This document shows, piece after piece, positions 1 through 9,799 of a DNA stretch of 64,000 bases (positions are counted from its first letter, which is position 1; each line of letters starts with the position of its first letter). The notes beneath the pieces were generated by a model that was not told the DNA's origin, searched no databases, and saw only the letters and a program-made list of their open reading frames with translations. The position numbers were made by a program, and so were the translations under genes. The DNA lies in contig JACJYN010000006.1 in NCBI GenBank assembly GCA_020636095.1, forward strand, positions 434,001 to 498,000, given 5' to 3'. This stretch comes from Lewinellaceae bacterium. Its GTDB lineage: Bacteria; Bacteroidota; Bacteroidia; Chitinophagales; Saprospiraceae.

Positions 1-2492
1 GCCTGTTGGCCATTGGGGCTCAGCAGATGTGGGCCATGGGGTACACTGGATATGGAAGAAAAGCCATGATTGTCGACACGGGAGAAGACGCCGCCCACCC
101 GGCTATTTACAACCAGTTTGCCTATCACCGCCAGGAATTCTCAGCATCCTGGGCCAGCCCGGGCGCCACTCAGTATTGCGATTCCCATGGTACCCATGTT
201 ACCGGTACCATCGTCGGGCTGGACCGCCTGAATGCAGACACGATCGGGGTTGCCTTCGAGGGGCAATGGCTTGGAGGGCCGGTGCGGCTTGGTGGTTGTG
301 AGTATCCGGGTACTGTGCTCAATATCTTCCAGACTTTTCAGTGGGCCCTGGACCCCGACGGCAACCCCGCTACCATAGAGGATATGCCGGATGCCATCAA
401 TAACTCATGGGGAGGGCCCTCGCCCAATTCCGGTGATTGCGGCGCGCCGAATGATGTGGAGATATACGATGCACTGATGGCAGCGGGTATTGCCGTGATC
501 TTTGCCGCCGGCAATGAAGGCCCCGGCGCCTCTACCATTCGGTCGCCGGCGATGAACAACTACGACCTGGCCCGCATCTTTTCCGTGGGCAACGTCAATG
601 CCAATAATTCCAGCTTCCCCATTAATGGAGGCTCCAGCCGTGGGCCCAGTATTTGTGGCGGGACGGGCTCACTGCTGATCAAACCGGAAGTATCCGCACC
701 CGGCACTTCGATCCGCTCGTGTGTGGCGGGTGGCGGGTATGCTTCCTGGGACGGTACCTCCATGGCTGCGCCTCACGTTACCGGCGCTGTACTGCTGCTT
801 AAAGAGGCTTTCCCCTACCTGCCCGGCGAGGAACTCATGCTGGCTCTCTACTTCTCTTGTACCGACCTGGGGGTTGCCGGTGAAGATAATAGTTACGGCA
901 TGGGGATCATCAATGTGCCGGCTGCTTACCGTTATCTTATTGAACAGGGCCACGAGCCGGTACCTCCGGTGGAGGCGGCCAATGACGTAATCCTCCTGAG
1001 GGCGGACACCCGGAACCTGAACTGCGAAGGGCAGGCTGTAACCCGCCTGCTGGTGGAAAACAACAGTACACAGGCGATTACCTCCCTGGATATCCGGCAG
1101 GCCTTGTTATCGGGTGAAGAGCCCACTTTTTTTACTTACCACTGGGAAGGCCTGATTGAACCCGGTGAGCGAAAATATGTACAGATGCCGCCATTGGACT
1201 CTGAACCCGGCGATTTCGAATATGTTGCCGAAATTTTTCAGGCCAATGGCGAGGCCGACGCCCGCCGCCTTAACAACCAACTCAAAACAAACGTCCGCAT
1301 TATCGCCGATGAATTTCTTGAGGGGCGGGTATCGGGCAACCGCACCGTGTGTCAGGGAGGACAAGCCCTGTTGCAAAGCCTTTATGAAGGCCCGGCAACT
1401 GTGCGTTGGTACGATGGGCTACTCGATGGCAACCTGCTGGCCGAAGGCAACAACGCCCTGTTACCGGTGGGCGATGAGCCTGCCACCGTTTACATGGAAG
1501 TATCTCCTTTGCAAAAGGTGGGAAGAGTGGATAACGAAGCAGGGATTTTGCAATTCAGTAGCGAGGCACAGGGGCTGGCCTTTGACGCCTACACCGCTTT
1601 CACCATTAAATCAGTAAAAGTCTATGCCGAGGAATCCGGTTCCCGGTTGCTCGTCCTCAGAGGGCCCAGTGGTTTTTCAATCACGAGAATAGCTCCTGTA
1701 CAGGCGGGCGAGTCGCGTATATCCCTGGACCTGGACATCGAACCCGGGGAAGGGTATACCCTGGAATTCAGGGCGGGCAAACCGCTTGGGCTCAACCTGG
1801 GCGGTTCGGATTTACCCTACATCCTCCCCAATGTCCTGTCCATTAACCGCTCTACTCAAAGCCCGGCACATTATCATTACTTTTACGACTGGGAGGTGGA
1901 ATTCCCCTATTTCTGCGGCCGTACACCGGTAGCGGTGGAAGTACTGCCCACTGAAAATCCGCTTCAGGCGGCTTACAGCCCGATGGATGCCGAAATAGAT
2001 CTTTCCAGCGGCATCAATGAAGTATCCTTCACAGACGATACCGAAGGCGCTATCTCCTGGCTATGGGATTTTGGAGACGGAACCACCGGCACGCAGCCCA
2101 ATCCCACTCATGTTTATTCTGATACCGGCCAGTACCAGGTTACTCTGACTGTCATTGGACAGGACGGCTGCGCCAGTAGCACAACCGGAAGGGTCGCCGT
2201 TACAGAAACCGACGTGACCGCTGTGGGGCATCTGGATCGTGAATACGGTATGGAAATTTTCCCCAACCCCACCAATGGCATACTCTACCTCTCCCTGGAT
2301 ATGGCCGGGCCTCGGGAGGTGGAAGTATTCCTGTCCGATATGCTGGGCCGGCCGGTATGGCGTCAGCGTTTGGCGTTGTCGCCGAATGAGGCGACGGAGC
2401 TTCCGGTAAGCGGGCTTCCGGGGGGGCTGTATGCCGTAGTCGTCCGCCTGGATGGGGGGCAGATTGAGCGCAGGGTGGTAGTGCAGCGGTAA
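1..2492 (+). CDS. Subtilisin-like (S8) serine protease with PKD and T9SS type A sorting domain, 5' end cut by window
   Basis: The reading frame is open to the left edge; the first in-frame start (TTG at 6) lies inside the catalytic domain, so roughly the first 170 residues (signal peptide and propeptide, judged from the neighbouring paralogue) are missing. Counting from that TTG, the catalytic triad is visible: Asp24 in IVDTGED, His61 in DSHGTHVTG and Ser252 in GTSMAAPHV. A PKD domain with the WLWDFGDG signature lies near residue 685, and the last 80 or so residues (IFPNPTNG onward, ending RRVVVQR) form a T9SS type A sorting domain. The protein should cross the outer membrane by T9SS and act outside the cell or on its surface. 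It is a close paralogue of the gene at 2795; family assignment is firm, the substrate unknown. Confidence 0.93.
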   Translation, partial: LLAIGAQQMWAMGYTGYGRKAMIVDTGEDAAHPAIYNQFAYHRQEFSASWASPGATQYCDSHGTHVTGTIVGLDRLNADTIGVAFEGQWLGGPVRLGGCEYPGTVLNIFQTFQWALDPDGNPATIEDMPDAINNSWGGPSPNSGDCGAPNDVEIYDALMAAGIAVIFAAGNEGPGASTIRSPAMNNYDLARIFSVGNVNANNSSFPINGGSSRGPSICGGTGSLLIKPEVSAPGTSIRSCVAGGGYASWDGTSMAAPHVTGAVLLLKEAFPYLPGEELMLALYFSCTDLGVAGEDNSYGMGIINVPAAYRYLIEQGHEPVPPVEAANDVILLRADTRNLNCEGQAVTRLLVENNSTQAITSLDIRQALLSGEEPTFFTYHWEGLIEPGERKYVQMPPLDSEPGDFEYVAEIFQANGEADARRLNNQLKTNVRIIADEFLEGRVSGNRTVCQGGQALLQSLYEGPATVRWYDGLLDGNLLAEGNNALLPVGDEPATVYMEVSPLQKVGRVDNEAGILQFSSEAQGLAFDAYTAFTIKSVKVYAEESGSRLLVLRGPSGFSITRIAPVQAGESRISLDLDIEPGEGYTLEFRAGKPLGLNLGGSDLPYILPNVLSINRSTQSPAHYHYFYDWEVEFPYFCGRTPVAVEVLPTENPLQAAYSPMDAEIDLSSGINEVSFTDDTEGAISWLWDFGDGTTGTQPNPTHVYSDTGQYQVTLTVIGQDGCASSTTGRVAVTETDVTAVGHLDREYGMEIFPNPTNGILYLSLDMAGPREVEVFLSDMLGRPVWRQRLALSPNEATELPVSGLPGGLYAVVVRLDGGQIERRVVVQR

Positions 2493-2509
2493 AAAGCAGT
2501 TGCTACGCA

Positions 2510-2660
2510 CTAACTATTCAGCATAAGGCTATGGATGCCTCTGGTGCGAAATTTTGTAAGCCAACCTTCCCCTTCCAAGGGGAATGAGAAGGAGTTCCGG
2601 CAAAAAAAGCCTGCAAAATTTCGCGCCAGGGGTTAAATCACCATGATGCTGAATAGTTAC
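2510..2660 (+). repeat. 151-bp MITE-like palindromic element, copy A
   Basis: Terminal inverted repeats TAACTATTCAGCAT (2511-2524) and its complement (2646-2659) bound a 151-bp unit. It is flanked by GCTACGCA (2502-2509) and GCTACACA (2661-2668), which look like an 8-bp target-site duplication with one mismatch. A second copy lies in reverse orientation at 15346-15496, identical over most of its length, and a third, divergent one at 33368-33509. It has no coding capacity. It fills most of the gap between the two S8 protease genes; the rest of that gap (2661-2794) shows nothing recognisable. Confidence 0.85.
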
Positions 2661-2794
2661 GCTACACATCAGAAAAATCTGGTGGGGCCAGGCCCCTTTG
2701 CCTTTTTGCCGACAAAGAGGAAGCCGAAGAAAAAATAAGATTCTTTAATTTCGCAATAAGTTATACATCATTGCAATAACACCATTCCAGACTT

Positions 2795-5791
2795 ATGAAA
2801 AAAAACAGTACCCAGTTTTCTCTGCTGATCTTTTTATTATGCCTTTTTGGCGCCGCCCCCCTCTTTGCACAGAGCCTGGACGCCAGTAAAATAACCGAAT
2901 CACTATTGCTGGAAATGGACGCGGCGCCGGATGCTTATCACCGGGCTTACGTCCTGCTGTCCGACCGGATCCATGTCCGGGAAATGGAAGCGGATTTCCG
3001 TTTGCGGAAAGCCCCTATCCAGGAGCGCGTCTACGAGCTGGTCACTGCCCTGCAGGCCAAAGCCGAAACCACCCAGCCCGCCATGTTGGCCAGGATGCAG
3101 GCGCTGCCAGGCGTTCGCAAAGAAAGTTTTCAGCCTTTATGGATCACGAATATCATCTATTTCGAAGGGCGCCGCGAGGCTATTGAGGCATTGAGCCTCG
3201 ACCCGGCGGTAGAACAACTGGGGCTGAATGAAAAAGTGGAAATTGAACGGGCGGAAGGCGAAGTGTGCCTGACGCCTACCGAATCCAATAGTGTAGAGCG
3301 GGGGCTGGTTGTCATTGGCGCGCCTCAGATGTGGGCCATGGGCTACACCGGCTACGGCCGGCGGGCCATGATTGTCGATACCGGACAGGACCCCACCCAC
3401 CCGGCCCTGTACAACCAGTTTCTCTATCACAACCGGGATATCAGAGAGGCATGGATAGGCAATACCCGCCCGGAAGATTGCGACCTGCACGGTTCGCACG
3501 TGACCGGCACCGTCCTGGGCCTGGATCGGATCGAGCAGGACACCATCGGCGTGGCCTTTGACGCCAAATGGATGGGCGGCATCGCCCTGGGCGGCGGCTG
3601 TAGCTCCGGCTCTGATGTGGCGGGTACCAATGCCATGTACCAGTGGGCCCTCGATCCCGATGGCGACCCATCGACCATCGACGATATGCCGGATGTGATC
3701 AATAACTCCTGGTATGGCGGAAACAACTTTTGCAACGCCAACGGGGTTTTTGAAACATACGACGCCCTCTACGCCGCCGGCATCGCTGTGGTATTCTCAG
3801 CGGGTAACGACGGCCCCGGGCCGTCCACCATCACACCTCCCAAGTTTAACAATTGGGATACGGTGCGCCTCTTTTCGGTAGGCAACCTCAATGGGAACAG
3901 CCCTTCTTTGCCCATCTCCAACTCATCGAGCCGCGGCCCCAGTATCTGTGGGGGCGAAGGCAGCCTTTTGATCAAACCGGAGGTATCGGCGCCGGGCAGC
4001 AATGTGCGGTCGAGTGTGCCGGGCGGATACGGCAACCTGAGTGGCACTTCCATGGCCGCCCCTCACGTTTCCGGCGCTATCCTGCTGCTCAAGCAGGCCT
4101 TCCCCTACCTCACCGGCGAAGAGTTGATGCTGGCTCTGTATTACGGCTGTACGGACCTGGGCGCTCCCGGAGAAGACAATGACTACGGCATGGGCATCAT
4201 CAATGTGCCGGCTGCCTTTGAATATTTGGTCAGCCAGGGACATGAGCCCGAGCCGCCGCTGGAAGCCGCCAATGACGTCATCCTGCTGCGCATCGATGCA
4301 CCGGCGCAGAACTGTGGCAAGCAGGCTTATCCTACGGCTCTGGTTCAAAACAACGGAACGGAGCCGGTCACCTCTATGCAGTTCAGTTACTTTATTGAAG
4401 GAGAAGAACTGTATACTCAGGAGCACCAATGGGAAGGCAACCTGGCGCCCGGAGCTATGGTGGAGGTTAAGCTGACGCCCCTGGCTGCTGCGGCAGGAGA
4501 ATTCGAGCTGGTGGTGGAGGTGATGGGCGCCAATGGAGAACCCGATATGCGCCATCTCAACAACCGCCTCAAGAAGATGGTCCGGATCGTTGAAGATGAA
4601 AAAATCCCTGCCGGGAAGGTAGGCGATGTTCCGGTTTGCCTGAACAGCAATGCGGTAGTGCAAAGTTTTTACGAGGGAGCCGCGGCCATCAGCTGGTACG
4701 ATGCAGAAGATGGCGGCAACCTGCTGGGGGAAGGCCGTTCCCTCCTGGTGCCGATCCAGGAAGAAGCCCGCACGGTCTACGCTCAGGTTACGCCCCGGGA
4801 AAAAACAGGGCGGCAGGATAAGGACAGCGGCGGCTCCATCCAGGCGAGCGGCACACCGGTTGGGCTTAAGTTCGATGCGTATACCACCTTTACCATCCGT
4901 TCGGTGAAGGTCTATGCCGAAGAATCCGGCGGGCGCCTCATCAAACTGACCAAACCCGATGGAAGCGGCATAACGAAGATAGTATCCATTCCGGAACCCG
5001 GCGAAACCCGCCTCGATCTCAATATAGTGGTCGAACCAGGCGAAGGGTATGAGTTGAAGCTGCAAGCCGGCAAGCCGCTGCTTTTCAATCTGGGAGGAAC
5101 GGACTACCCTTATGAAGTTCCTGACGTACTTTCCATTACCAATTCTACCGGTGGGCCGGTCTTCTACTATTACTTTTACGATTGGGAAATTGAATACGAT
5201 TACTTCTGCGGCCGCACCCCGGTAGAGATTGAAGTAGCGCAAGGCGGGCAGCCGCCATTGGCCAACTTCTCTATTCCGGTAGAAGAGATCAACCTGGCGG
5301 AAGAGAGCGGCGAGATCAACCTCTTCGACCAATCGGCCGGCGCCGTTTCCTGGCTATGGAACTTTGGCGACGGCAGCCTGAGCACCGAGCAGAACCCGCT
5401 GCATACCTATGCCGATACCGGTAGTTTCCAGGTGACGCTCACTGTGGTGGGAGAAGATGGCTGTAGCAGCAGCGCCGAGGGCTCCATCGTCGTGATCGAA
5501 GATGCCGTGCTGTCCGACGATGAAGTATCAGCCCGGGCCGATACGCGCCTGTTCATCTATCCCAACCCGGCGCAGGAAATGCTCTACCTGTCCTTTGATC
5601 TGGAACAGCCCGGCCTGGCACAGTACTATCTGGCCGACCTGCTGGGCCGGCCCGTCCGGCAGGGGAGGCGGCAGGTGGCGTCCAGGCAGACCCTGGAGTT
5701 GTCGCTGGCGGATTTGCCGGCCGGCGCTTACCTGTTGGTGGTGGATATCGATGGGGACCGCCTGGCCAGGAGGGTGGTGAAGAGCAGGTAA
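2795..5791 (+). CDS. Subtilisin-like (S8) serine protease with PKD and T9SS type A sorting domain
   Basis: 998 residues and complete. An N-terminal signal peptide (MKKNSTQF start, cleavage near LFAQ) is followed by a propeptide-like region to about residue 165, then the peptidase S8 domain with Asp195 (IVDTGQD), His232 (DLHGSHVTG) and Ser419 (GTSMAAPHV). A region without a recognised fold precedes a PKD domain (WLWNFGDG, near residue 850) and a C-terminal T9SS type A domain (IYPNPAQE onward, ending RRVVKSR). The predicted role is a secreted or surface protease. It repeats the architecture of the gene directly upstream, so the pair is a tandem duplication separated by a MITE-like element. No consensus promoter was found in front of it. 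Confidence 0.95.
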   Translation: MKKNSTQFSLLIFLLCLFGAAPLFAQSLDASKITESLLLEMDAAPDAYHRAYVLLSDRIHVREMEADFRLRKAPIQERVYELVTALQAKAETTQPAMLARMQALPGVRKESFQPLWITNIIYFEGRREAIEALSLDPAVEQLGLNEKVEIERAEGEVCLTPTESNSVERGLVVIGAPQMWAMGYTGYGRRAMIVDTGQDPTHPALYNQFLYHNRDIREAWIGNTRPEDCDLHGSHVTGTVLGLDRIEQDTIGVAFDAKWMGGIALGGGCSSGSDVAGTNAMYQWALDPDGDPSTIDDMPDVINNSWYGGNNFCNANGVFETYDALYAAGIAVVFSAGNDGPGPSTITPPKFNNWDTVRLFSVGNLNGNSPSLPISNSSSRGPSICGGEGSLLIKPEVSAPGSNVRSSVPGGYGNLSGTSMAAPHVSGAILLLKQAFPYLTGEELMLALYYGCTDLGAPGEDNDYGMGIINVPAAFEYLVSQGHEPEPPLEAANDVILLRIDAPAQNCGKQAYPTALVQNNGTEPVTSMQFSYFIEGEELYTQEHQWEGNLAPGAMVEVKLTPLAAAAGEFELVVEVMGANGEPDMRHLNNRLKKMVRIVEDEKIPAGKVGDVPVCLNSNAVVQSFYEGAAAISWYDAEDGGNLLGEGRSLLVPIQEEARTVYAQVTPREKTGRQDKDSGGSIQASGTPVGLKFDAYTTFTIRSVKVYAEESGGRLIKLTKPDGSGITKIVSIPEPGETRLDLNIVVEPGEGYELKLQAGKPLLFNLGGTDYPYEVPDVLSITNSTGGPVFYYYFYDWEIEYDYFCGRTPVEIEVAQGGQPPLANFSIPVEEINLAEESGEINLFDQSAGAVSWLWNFGDGSLSTEQNPLHTYADTGSFQVTLTVVGEDGCSSSAEGSIVVIEDAVLSDDEVSARADTRLFIYPNPAQEMLYLSFDLEQPGLAQYYLADLLGRPVRQGRRQVASRQTLELSLADLPAGAYLLVVDIDGDRLARRVVKSR

Positions 5792-5803
5792 GACACCATG
5801 AGC

Positions 5804-5984
5804 GTTGATGCGTTGGGGCCAATCATGGGCTAAAATGACTCTTTTCTTCCCACACTGTGCCTTTCTCCTCGCCTGCCTTAGGTACTAAGGCAGGCCGGCC
5901 GCGTCCGTACGGATGCTCCCTCAAAAGCCTGCGTGTGGTCGAAAACAGTTCATTTTTCCTAACATGCTGCTCCAACGCATCAAC
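5804..5984. repeat. Palindromic intergenic element with 13-bp terminal inverted repeats
   Basis: GTTGATGCGTTGG at 5804-5816 is repeated perfectly inverted at 5972-5984. Similarity between the arms continues inward imperfectly (both carry an AAAATGA block followed by a TTTTC block). The interior has its own hairpin with 9-bp arms, CCTGCCTTA at 5872-5880 against 5886-5894. There is no coding potential and no flanking duplication that I can see. Confidence 0.7.
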
Positions 5985-6357
5985 TCAATTTATACTTACC
6001 TTTCTGGCTTCAAAAGCTCACCCGCAACAAAAAACATTTATTTTTCACACTCGTTCTTTTATGCCTGTATTTCTCAGCAATTTATCTTAAATTTGGAAGT
6101 CAGGGATTCAACTTACTATGTAGCCCTGCCCTGTGAGTGTGTGGCATTCCCTTTACAGCCTGTAAAAGTTACCAATTACCCCCTTCATTTGAATTACAGC
6201 GGCCACTGTAATGGCTGCCCTTTCGCCTCAGTACCTAATTACATTGACATTGAGTCATGGAGCGGGTCAACTTTACCCCTCCTGTCTTATTTCATATTGA
6301 CGGTGAAACAGATTTTGGGTTCATTGTCAAGGCGGATGAACACACTGAACAAATACT
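5985..6357. other. Intergenic stretch without a supported gene
   Basis: An open frame crosses this stretch into the next gene's 5' end, but it starts inside the palindromic element, has no recognisable domain and reads the next gene out of frame. I see no consensus promoter, terminator or RNA gene here. Confidence 0.5.
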
Positions 6358-9039
6358 ATGCGCTCATTATTATATCTTGTAAGTTGCTATTTACTTCTCT
6401 GCCTCCCTCTCATGGGGGAGCACCGGCGCAGTGCGATAGAAACCACAAGCACACCTCTGGCAGGAATACAAACCGACGATTCCTTCTCTGTGGAAGACCT
6501 CGTTCAGGATGTCTTCGTTTCAGGCGCCTGCAATACGATCACCAACATACGGGCTATCGGTGATGAAAGAGGCATAGGATACTTTCAGAACGGCGGGGCC
6601 AGCATTGGTATCCCCCGGGGCGTCATCATCGCAACCGGGCCGGTTCGCAACGCCGTCGGGCCCAATACCGCTACCGATAAAAGCGGAGATTTTCTGGACA
6701 ATAGCGGCGATCCCGACCTGGACATCATGGCCACCGATAACGTGAGCGATGCCGTAGGAATCGAGTTTGATTTCATGCCGCTCGATTCGATCGTGACCTT
6801 TAGCTACGTCTTCGCTTCAGAGGAATACTGTGAATTTGTGGGCAGTATATACAATGATGTTTTCGGTTTTTTCATCGAAGGGCCGGGCATCGAAGGCGAA
6901 TTCTCCAATAACTCCAAAAATGTAGCGCTCATCCCTGGTTCTGATGATTTCGTAAGCATCAACTCCGTCAATTACCAACAGAACCAAGCCTATTATGTGC
7001 GCAATGAGCTGATCGACGACGCTATTATTTGCGGGCTTGATATCACTTTTAATGACTTTTACAACGAGATCGAGTACGATGGGTTTACCCGCAAACTAAC
7101 AGCACTGTTGAAGCTTCAGCCATGTCAGACCTACCATATTCGCCTGGTAGTAGGAGACGTGGGCGATAATTTCTACGATTCAGCGGTATTTCTCGCTGCC
7201 GAAAGCTTCAATCTGGGCGGCAAGATAGATATCTCGGCGGGCACTGGTATCAGCCCGGCGGCTCCTGCACTGGAGGGCTGCCAGGATGCCTATTTTGTCT
7301 TTGAACGCCAGCCCGGCAGCAATCTGCAATTCCCCCTGACGGTCAATTACACTGTTTCTACCATAAGCTCCGCCCTGTCAGGCATTGACTTTGATTCACT
7401 ATCAGGGTTTGTCACTATTCCATCCGGGCAGCCTTTTGTACAGGTTCCGGTCAACCTCATCAATGATGGGCTTCCGGAGCCGGTCGAAGATATTGTTCTC
7501 GAACTGGACATTCCCTGCGCCTGTTTTACCGATACGGCCCGGATGTTCATCGCCGACAGCCCGCCCATTGCCGTTCGCCTCGATGATTTTGGGGTTTGTG
7601 AAAACGGCGCCACGGAGATCAGCCCACAGGTAGAAGGGGGGAGTGCGCCTTATTCCTACGAATGGAATACCGGACAGTCCGGCCCCTATCTGGATGCAAC
7701 GGCCAACGGGCCTCCTGTGTATGCGGTGACGGTGTACGACGCCTGTGGCAACAGCGCGGCGGATAGTGCCGCTTACTTCCTGGCCGAGCCGCCGGAGGCC
7801 TTCCTTAGCGGAGAAGCTTTGGTGTGCGAAGGGGATACGGTATTGCTGCCGCTGGAGCTGACCGGGAGCCCTCCCTGGAGTATTGTATACAGCATCGATG
7901 GCGTGGCGCAGCCCGAAGTAACCGGTATTTTCAACCCCAACTTCGGCCTTCCCGCCTCCCTGTCAGGAAACTACACCTTGGTGCAAGTCCGGGATGCCGC
8001 CTGTGAGGGGTATCCTTCCGGCCAGGCCGTTGTTGAAGTGCATGGCGTCAGCCTGGAGGTGGAAAGCAACAACATCTCCTGCCCCGGCGCCACCGATGGC
8101 AGCATCCGGGTGGAGATCACCGGCGGCACTCCGCCTTTCGATTACTTCTGGCTGGAAAATATCGGCCCCGGCCTCTCTCCCGAGGGCTTGCCGGAAGGCG
8201 CTTTTCATCTCATTGTCACCGATGGGTTGGGATGCCGTAAGGAGCTGGTTGTAGCGATTGATAGCCCTTCTCCAATCGAAGGAGTAATGCCGGACTGCGG
8301 CCTGCTGGACGAGGGGCAGCTTCTGCTGAGCGCCTCGGGAGGCACCCCGCCCTATATGTATTCAACCGACGGCGATGCTTTCTTCGATGCCTCCTGGCTG
8401 GAGGGGCTGGAAGCCGGGCAGGAATACAATCTGATCATTCAAGACGCTGCCGGCTGCCTGTTTCCCCAGGATTTCATCATGCCCGCCAGCTATGAGCAGA
8501 TGATCGTTTTGCCCGAAACCATGGAGGCAAGCCTCGGCAGGCGAGTACTCCTCCAACCCCAGCTCAATATCCCCGAATCCCTGATCGGTACTATACGATG
8601 GGCGCCGGCGGATGGCCTGAGCTGTACGGACTGCCTCTGGCCCGAGCTGCTCCCAACGGAGGACAATACCTATACCCTCCGGGTCGTAGACATCTATGGC
8701 TGTTCGGCCGAAGCGTCGATATACATACAAGTCAATAATGAGGCGGCTATCTTCGTGCCCACCGCTTTTTCGCCTAATGGCGACTATATCAACGACCGTT
8801 TCACCGTCTATGCCAATACGTTTCAGGTTAAGGAAATAGCTTCTTTCAAAATTTTCGACCGTTGGGGAGGGCTGCTCTTTGAAAGGAAAAATTTCCCCCC
8901 CAACGATGAAGCTTCCGGCTGGGATGGCGCCTCCCGGGGCCAACCGCTCAATTCCGGGGTCTATGTTTATGCATTGGAAGTGGAACTACTGAACGGAGGC
9001 CGTCAGGTAGTCGGTGGGCATGTGGTGCTGATGAGGTAA
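6358..9039 (+). CDS. Choice-of-anchor L surface protein with T9SS type B (gliding-motility-type) C-terminal domain
   Basis: 893 residues. After a signal peptide (MRSLLYLVSCYLLLCLPLMG) comes a choice-of-anchor L domain (about 45-285), recognisable by SEEYCEFVGS, YNDVFGFFIEGPG and LRLVVGDVGD-like segments. A Calx-beta-like stretch follows (VTIPSGQPFVQVPV, near 360), then immunoglobulin-like/SprB-type repeats rich in GGTPPF motifs (about 400-720). The last 95 residues (PTAFSPNGDYINDRF onward, ending GGHVVLMR) are the gliding motility-associated, T9SS type B sorting domain. The protein is expected at the cell surface, possibly as an adhesin; no enzyme motif is seen. The start is fixed by the signal peptide. 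Confidence 0.92.
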   Translation: MRSLLYLVSCYLLLCLPLMGEHRRSAIETTSTPLAGIQTDDSFSVEDLVQDVFVSGACNTITNIRAIGDERGIGYFQNGGASIGIPRGVIIATGPVRNAVGPNTATDKSGDFLDNSGDPDLDIMATDNVSDAVGIEFDFMPLDSIVTFSYVFASEEYCEFVGSIYNDVFGFFIEGPGIEGEFSNNSKNVALIPGSDDFVSINSVNYQQNQAYYVRNELIDDAIICGLDITFNDFYNEIEYDGFTRKLTALLKLQPCQTYHIRLVVGDVGDNFYDSAVFLAAESFNLGGKIDISAGTGISPAAPALEGCQDAYFVFERQPGSNLQFPLTVNYTVSTISSALSGIDFDSLSGFVTIPSGQPFVQVPVNLINDGLPEPVEDIVLELDIPCACFTDTARMFIADSPPIAVRLDDFGVCENGATEISPQVEGGSAPYSYEWNTGQSGPYLDATANGPPVYAVTVYDACGNSAADSAAYFLAEPPEAFLSGEALVCEGDTVLLPLELTGSPPWSIVYSIDGVAQPEVTGIFNPNFGLPASLSGNYTLVQVRDAACEGYPSGQAVVEVHGVSLEVESNNISCPGATDGSIRVEITGGTPPFDYFWLENIGPGLSPEGLPEGAFHLIVTDGLGCRKELVVAIDSPSPIEGVMPDCGLLDEGQLLLSASGGTPPYMYSTDGDAFFDASWLEGLEAGQEYNLIIQDAAGCLFPQDFIMPASYEQMIVLPETMEASLGRRVLLQPQLNIPESLIGTIRWAPADGLSCTDCLWPELLPTEDNTYTLRVVDIYGCSAEASIYIQVNNEAAIFVPTAFSPNGDYINDRFTVYANTFQVKEIASFKIFDRWGGLLFERKNFPPNDEASGWDGASRGQPLNSGVYVYALEVELLNGGRQVVGGHVVLMR

Positions 9040-9057
9040 GCGCTTTTGAACAAACGC

Positions 9058-9540
9058 TTATTCCCCGTCCTCATCGCCGAGGATATTGATCGGCCGGTCG
9101 ATGCTTTCCTGCAGGGAAATAAAAGTTTCGGTGCGTTGGATGCCGGCGATCTTCTGAATCTTATCGTGGAGAACCTCCCGCAGATGGTCGGTATCCCGGC
9201 AGACGATCTGGGCGAAGATATTGTACAGCCCGGTCGTGTAGTGAGCTGCCACGATCTCGGGTATGTTCTCCAATTCTACGGCGACATCATCGTAGAGGGA
9301 GCTCTTGTCGAGGTAAATGCCGAGGAAAGCACAAATATCATAGCCTAATTTATTATAGTCAACGGTAAGATTGTAACCTTTGACGATACCGGATTCCTCC
9401 AGTTTTTTCATACGGACGTGGATGGTGCCTCCGGAAACATACAATTGCTTGGCAATATCCGTATAGGCCTTTTTGGAATTTCGCATGAGGATAGAAAGAA
9501 TCTGCTTATCCAGTTTATCGATCTCCGTACCTTTTGACAT
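9058..9540 (-). CDS. Lrp/AsnC family transcriptional regulator
   Basis: 160 residues, the usual family length. Residues 7-60 form the N-terminal helix-turn-helix (LDKQILSILMRNSKKAYTDI, then SGGTIHVRMKKLEESGIV), and residues 70-150 form the RAM/AsnC effector domain (DICAFLGIYLD, GLYNIFAQIVCRD). Members bind DNA as dimers or octamers and respond to amino acids or related metabolites, controlling amino-acid metabolism and often themselves. The gene is convergent with the surface-protein gene upstream (18 bp between stops) and has its own well-formed promoter at 9568-9599. The specific ligand cannot be read from the sequence. Confidence 0.95.
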   Translation of the reverse strand: MSKGTEIDKLDKQILSILMRNSKKAYTDIAKQLYVSGGTIHVRMKKLEESGIVKGYNLTVDYNKLGYDICAFLGIYLDKSSLYDDVAVELENIPEIVAAHYTTGLYNIFAQIVCRDTDHLREVLHDKIQKIAGIQRTETFISLQESIDRPINILGDEDGE

Positions 9541-9567
9541 AAGTGCGCTTTATTGTTAATTCATTAA

Positions 9568-9599
9568 CAAATTTAGTTTTCTATTTCTTAATTATCAAA
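9568..9599 (-). promoter_or_regulatory. Promoter of the Lrp/AsnC regulator
   Basis: On the minus strand TTTG (9596-9599) is followed after 20 bases by TAAATTTG (9568-9575), close to the Bacteroidota consensus TTTG-N19-TAnnTTTG. It lies 27 bases upstream of the ATG at 9540. Confidence 0.7.
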
Positions 9600-9738
9600 G
9601 AAAAGGACAATATCTTTTTGTTTTTTGATATTTATACAACCGCTTGGTTAAAAAGCTCTTTGTCTGAATCTGTGTTGGCTATACCCGGGCAAACCTACCC
9701 TTTGCGGTTCCAGGTGGCTGGTATAAATTGTAAACCAC

Positions 9739-9772
9739 TTTGAGTCAGGTATATAAAATATTGGTACATTTG
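9739..9772 (+). promoter_or_regulatory. Probable promoter of the lipoprotein-yjjX pair
   Basis: TACATTTG at 9765-9772 fits the Bacteroidota -7 box; a TTTG at 9739-9742 sits 22 bases upstream, three more than ideal. It supports the downstream ATG at 9800 as the true start rather than earlier in-frame codons. Confidence 0.5.
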
Positions 9773-9799
9773 CGGCAAGCCACTTTAATCGTAAATGTT

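Noticed and set aside
3923..5332. 469-codon antisense frame within the S8 protease gene
   Set aside because: It mirrors a GC-rich coding region; the plus-strand frame has the full catalytic triad and PKD domain.
5913..6563. 216-codon open frame upstream of and overlapping the choice-of-anchor L gene
   Set aside because: It begins in a palindromic element, has no domain or signal, and overlaps the signal peptide of a convincing gene in another frame.
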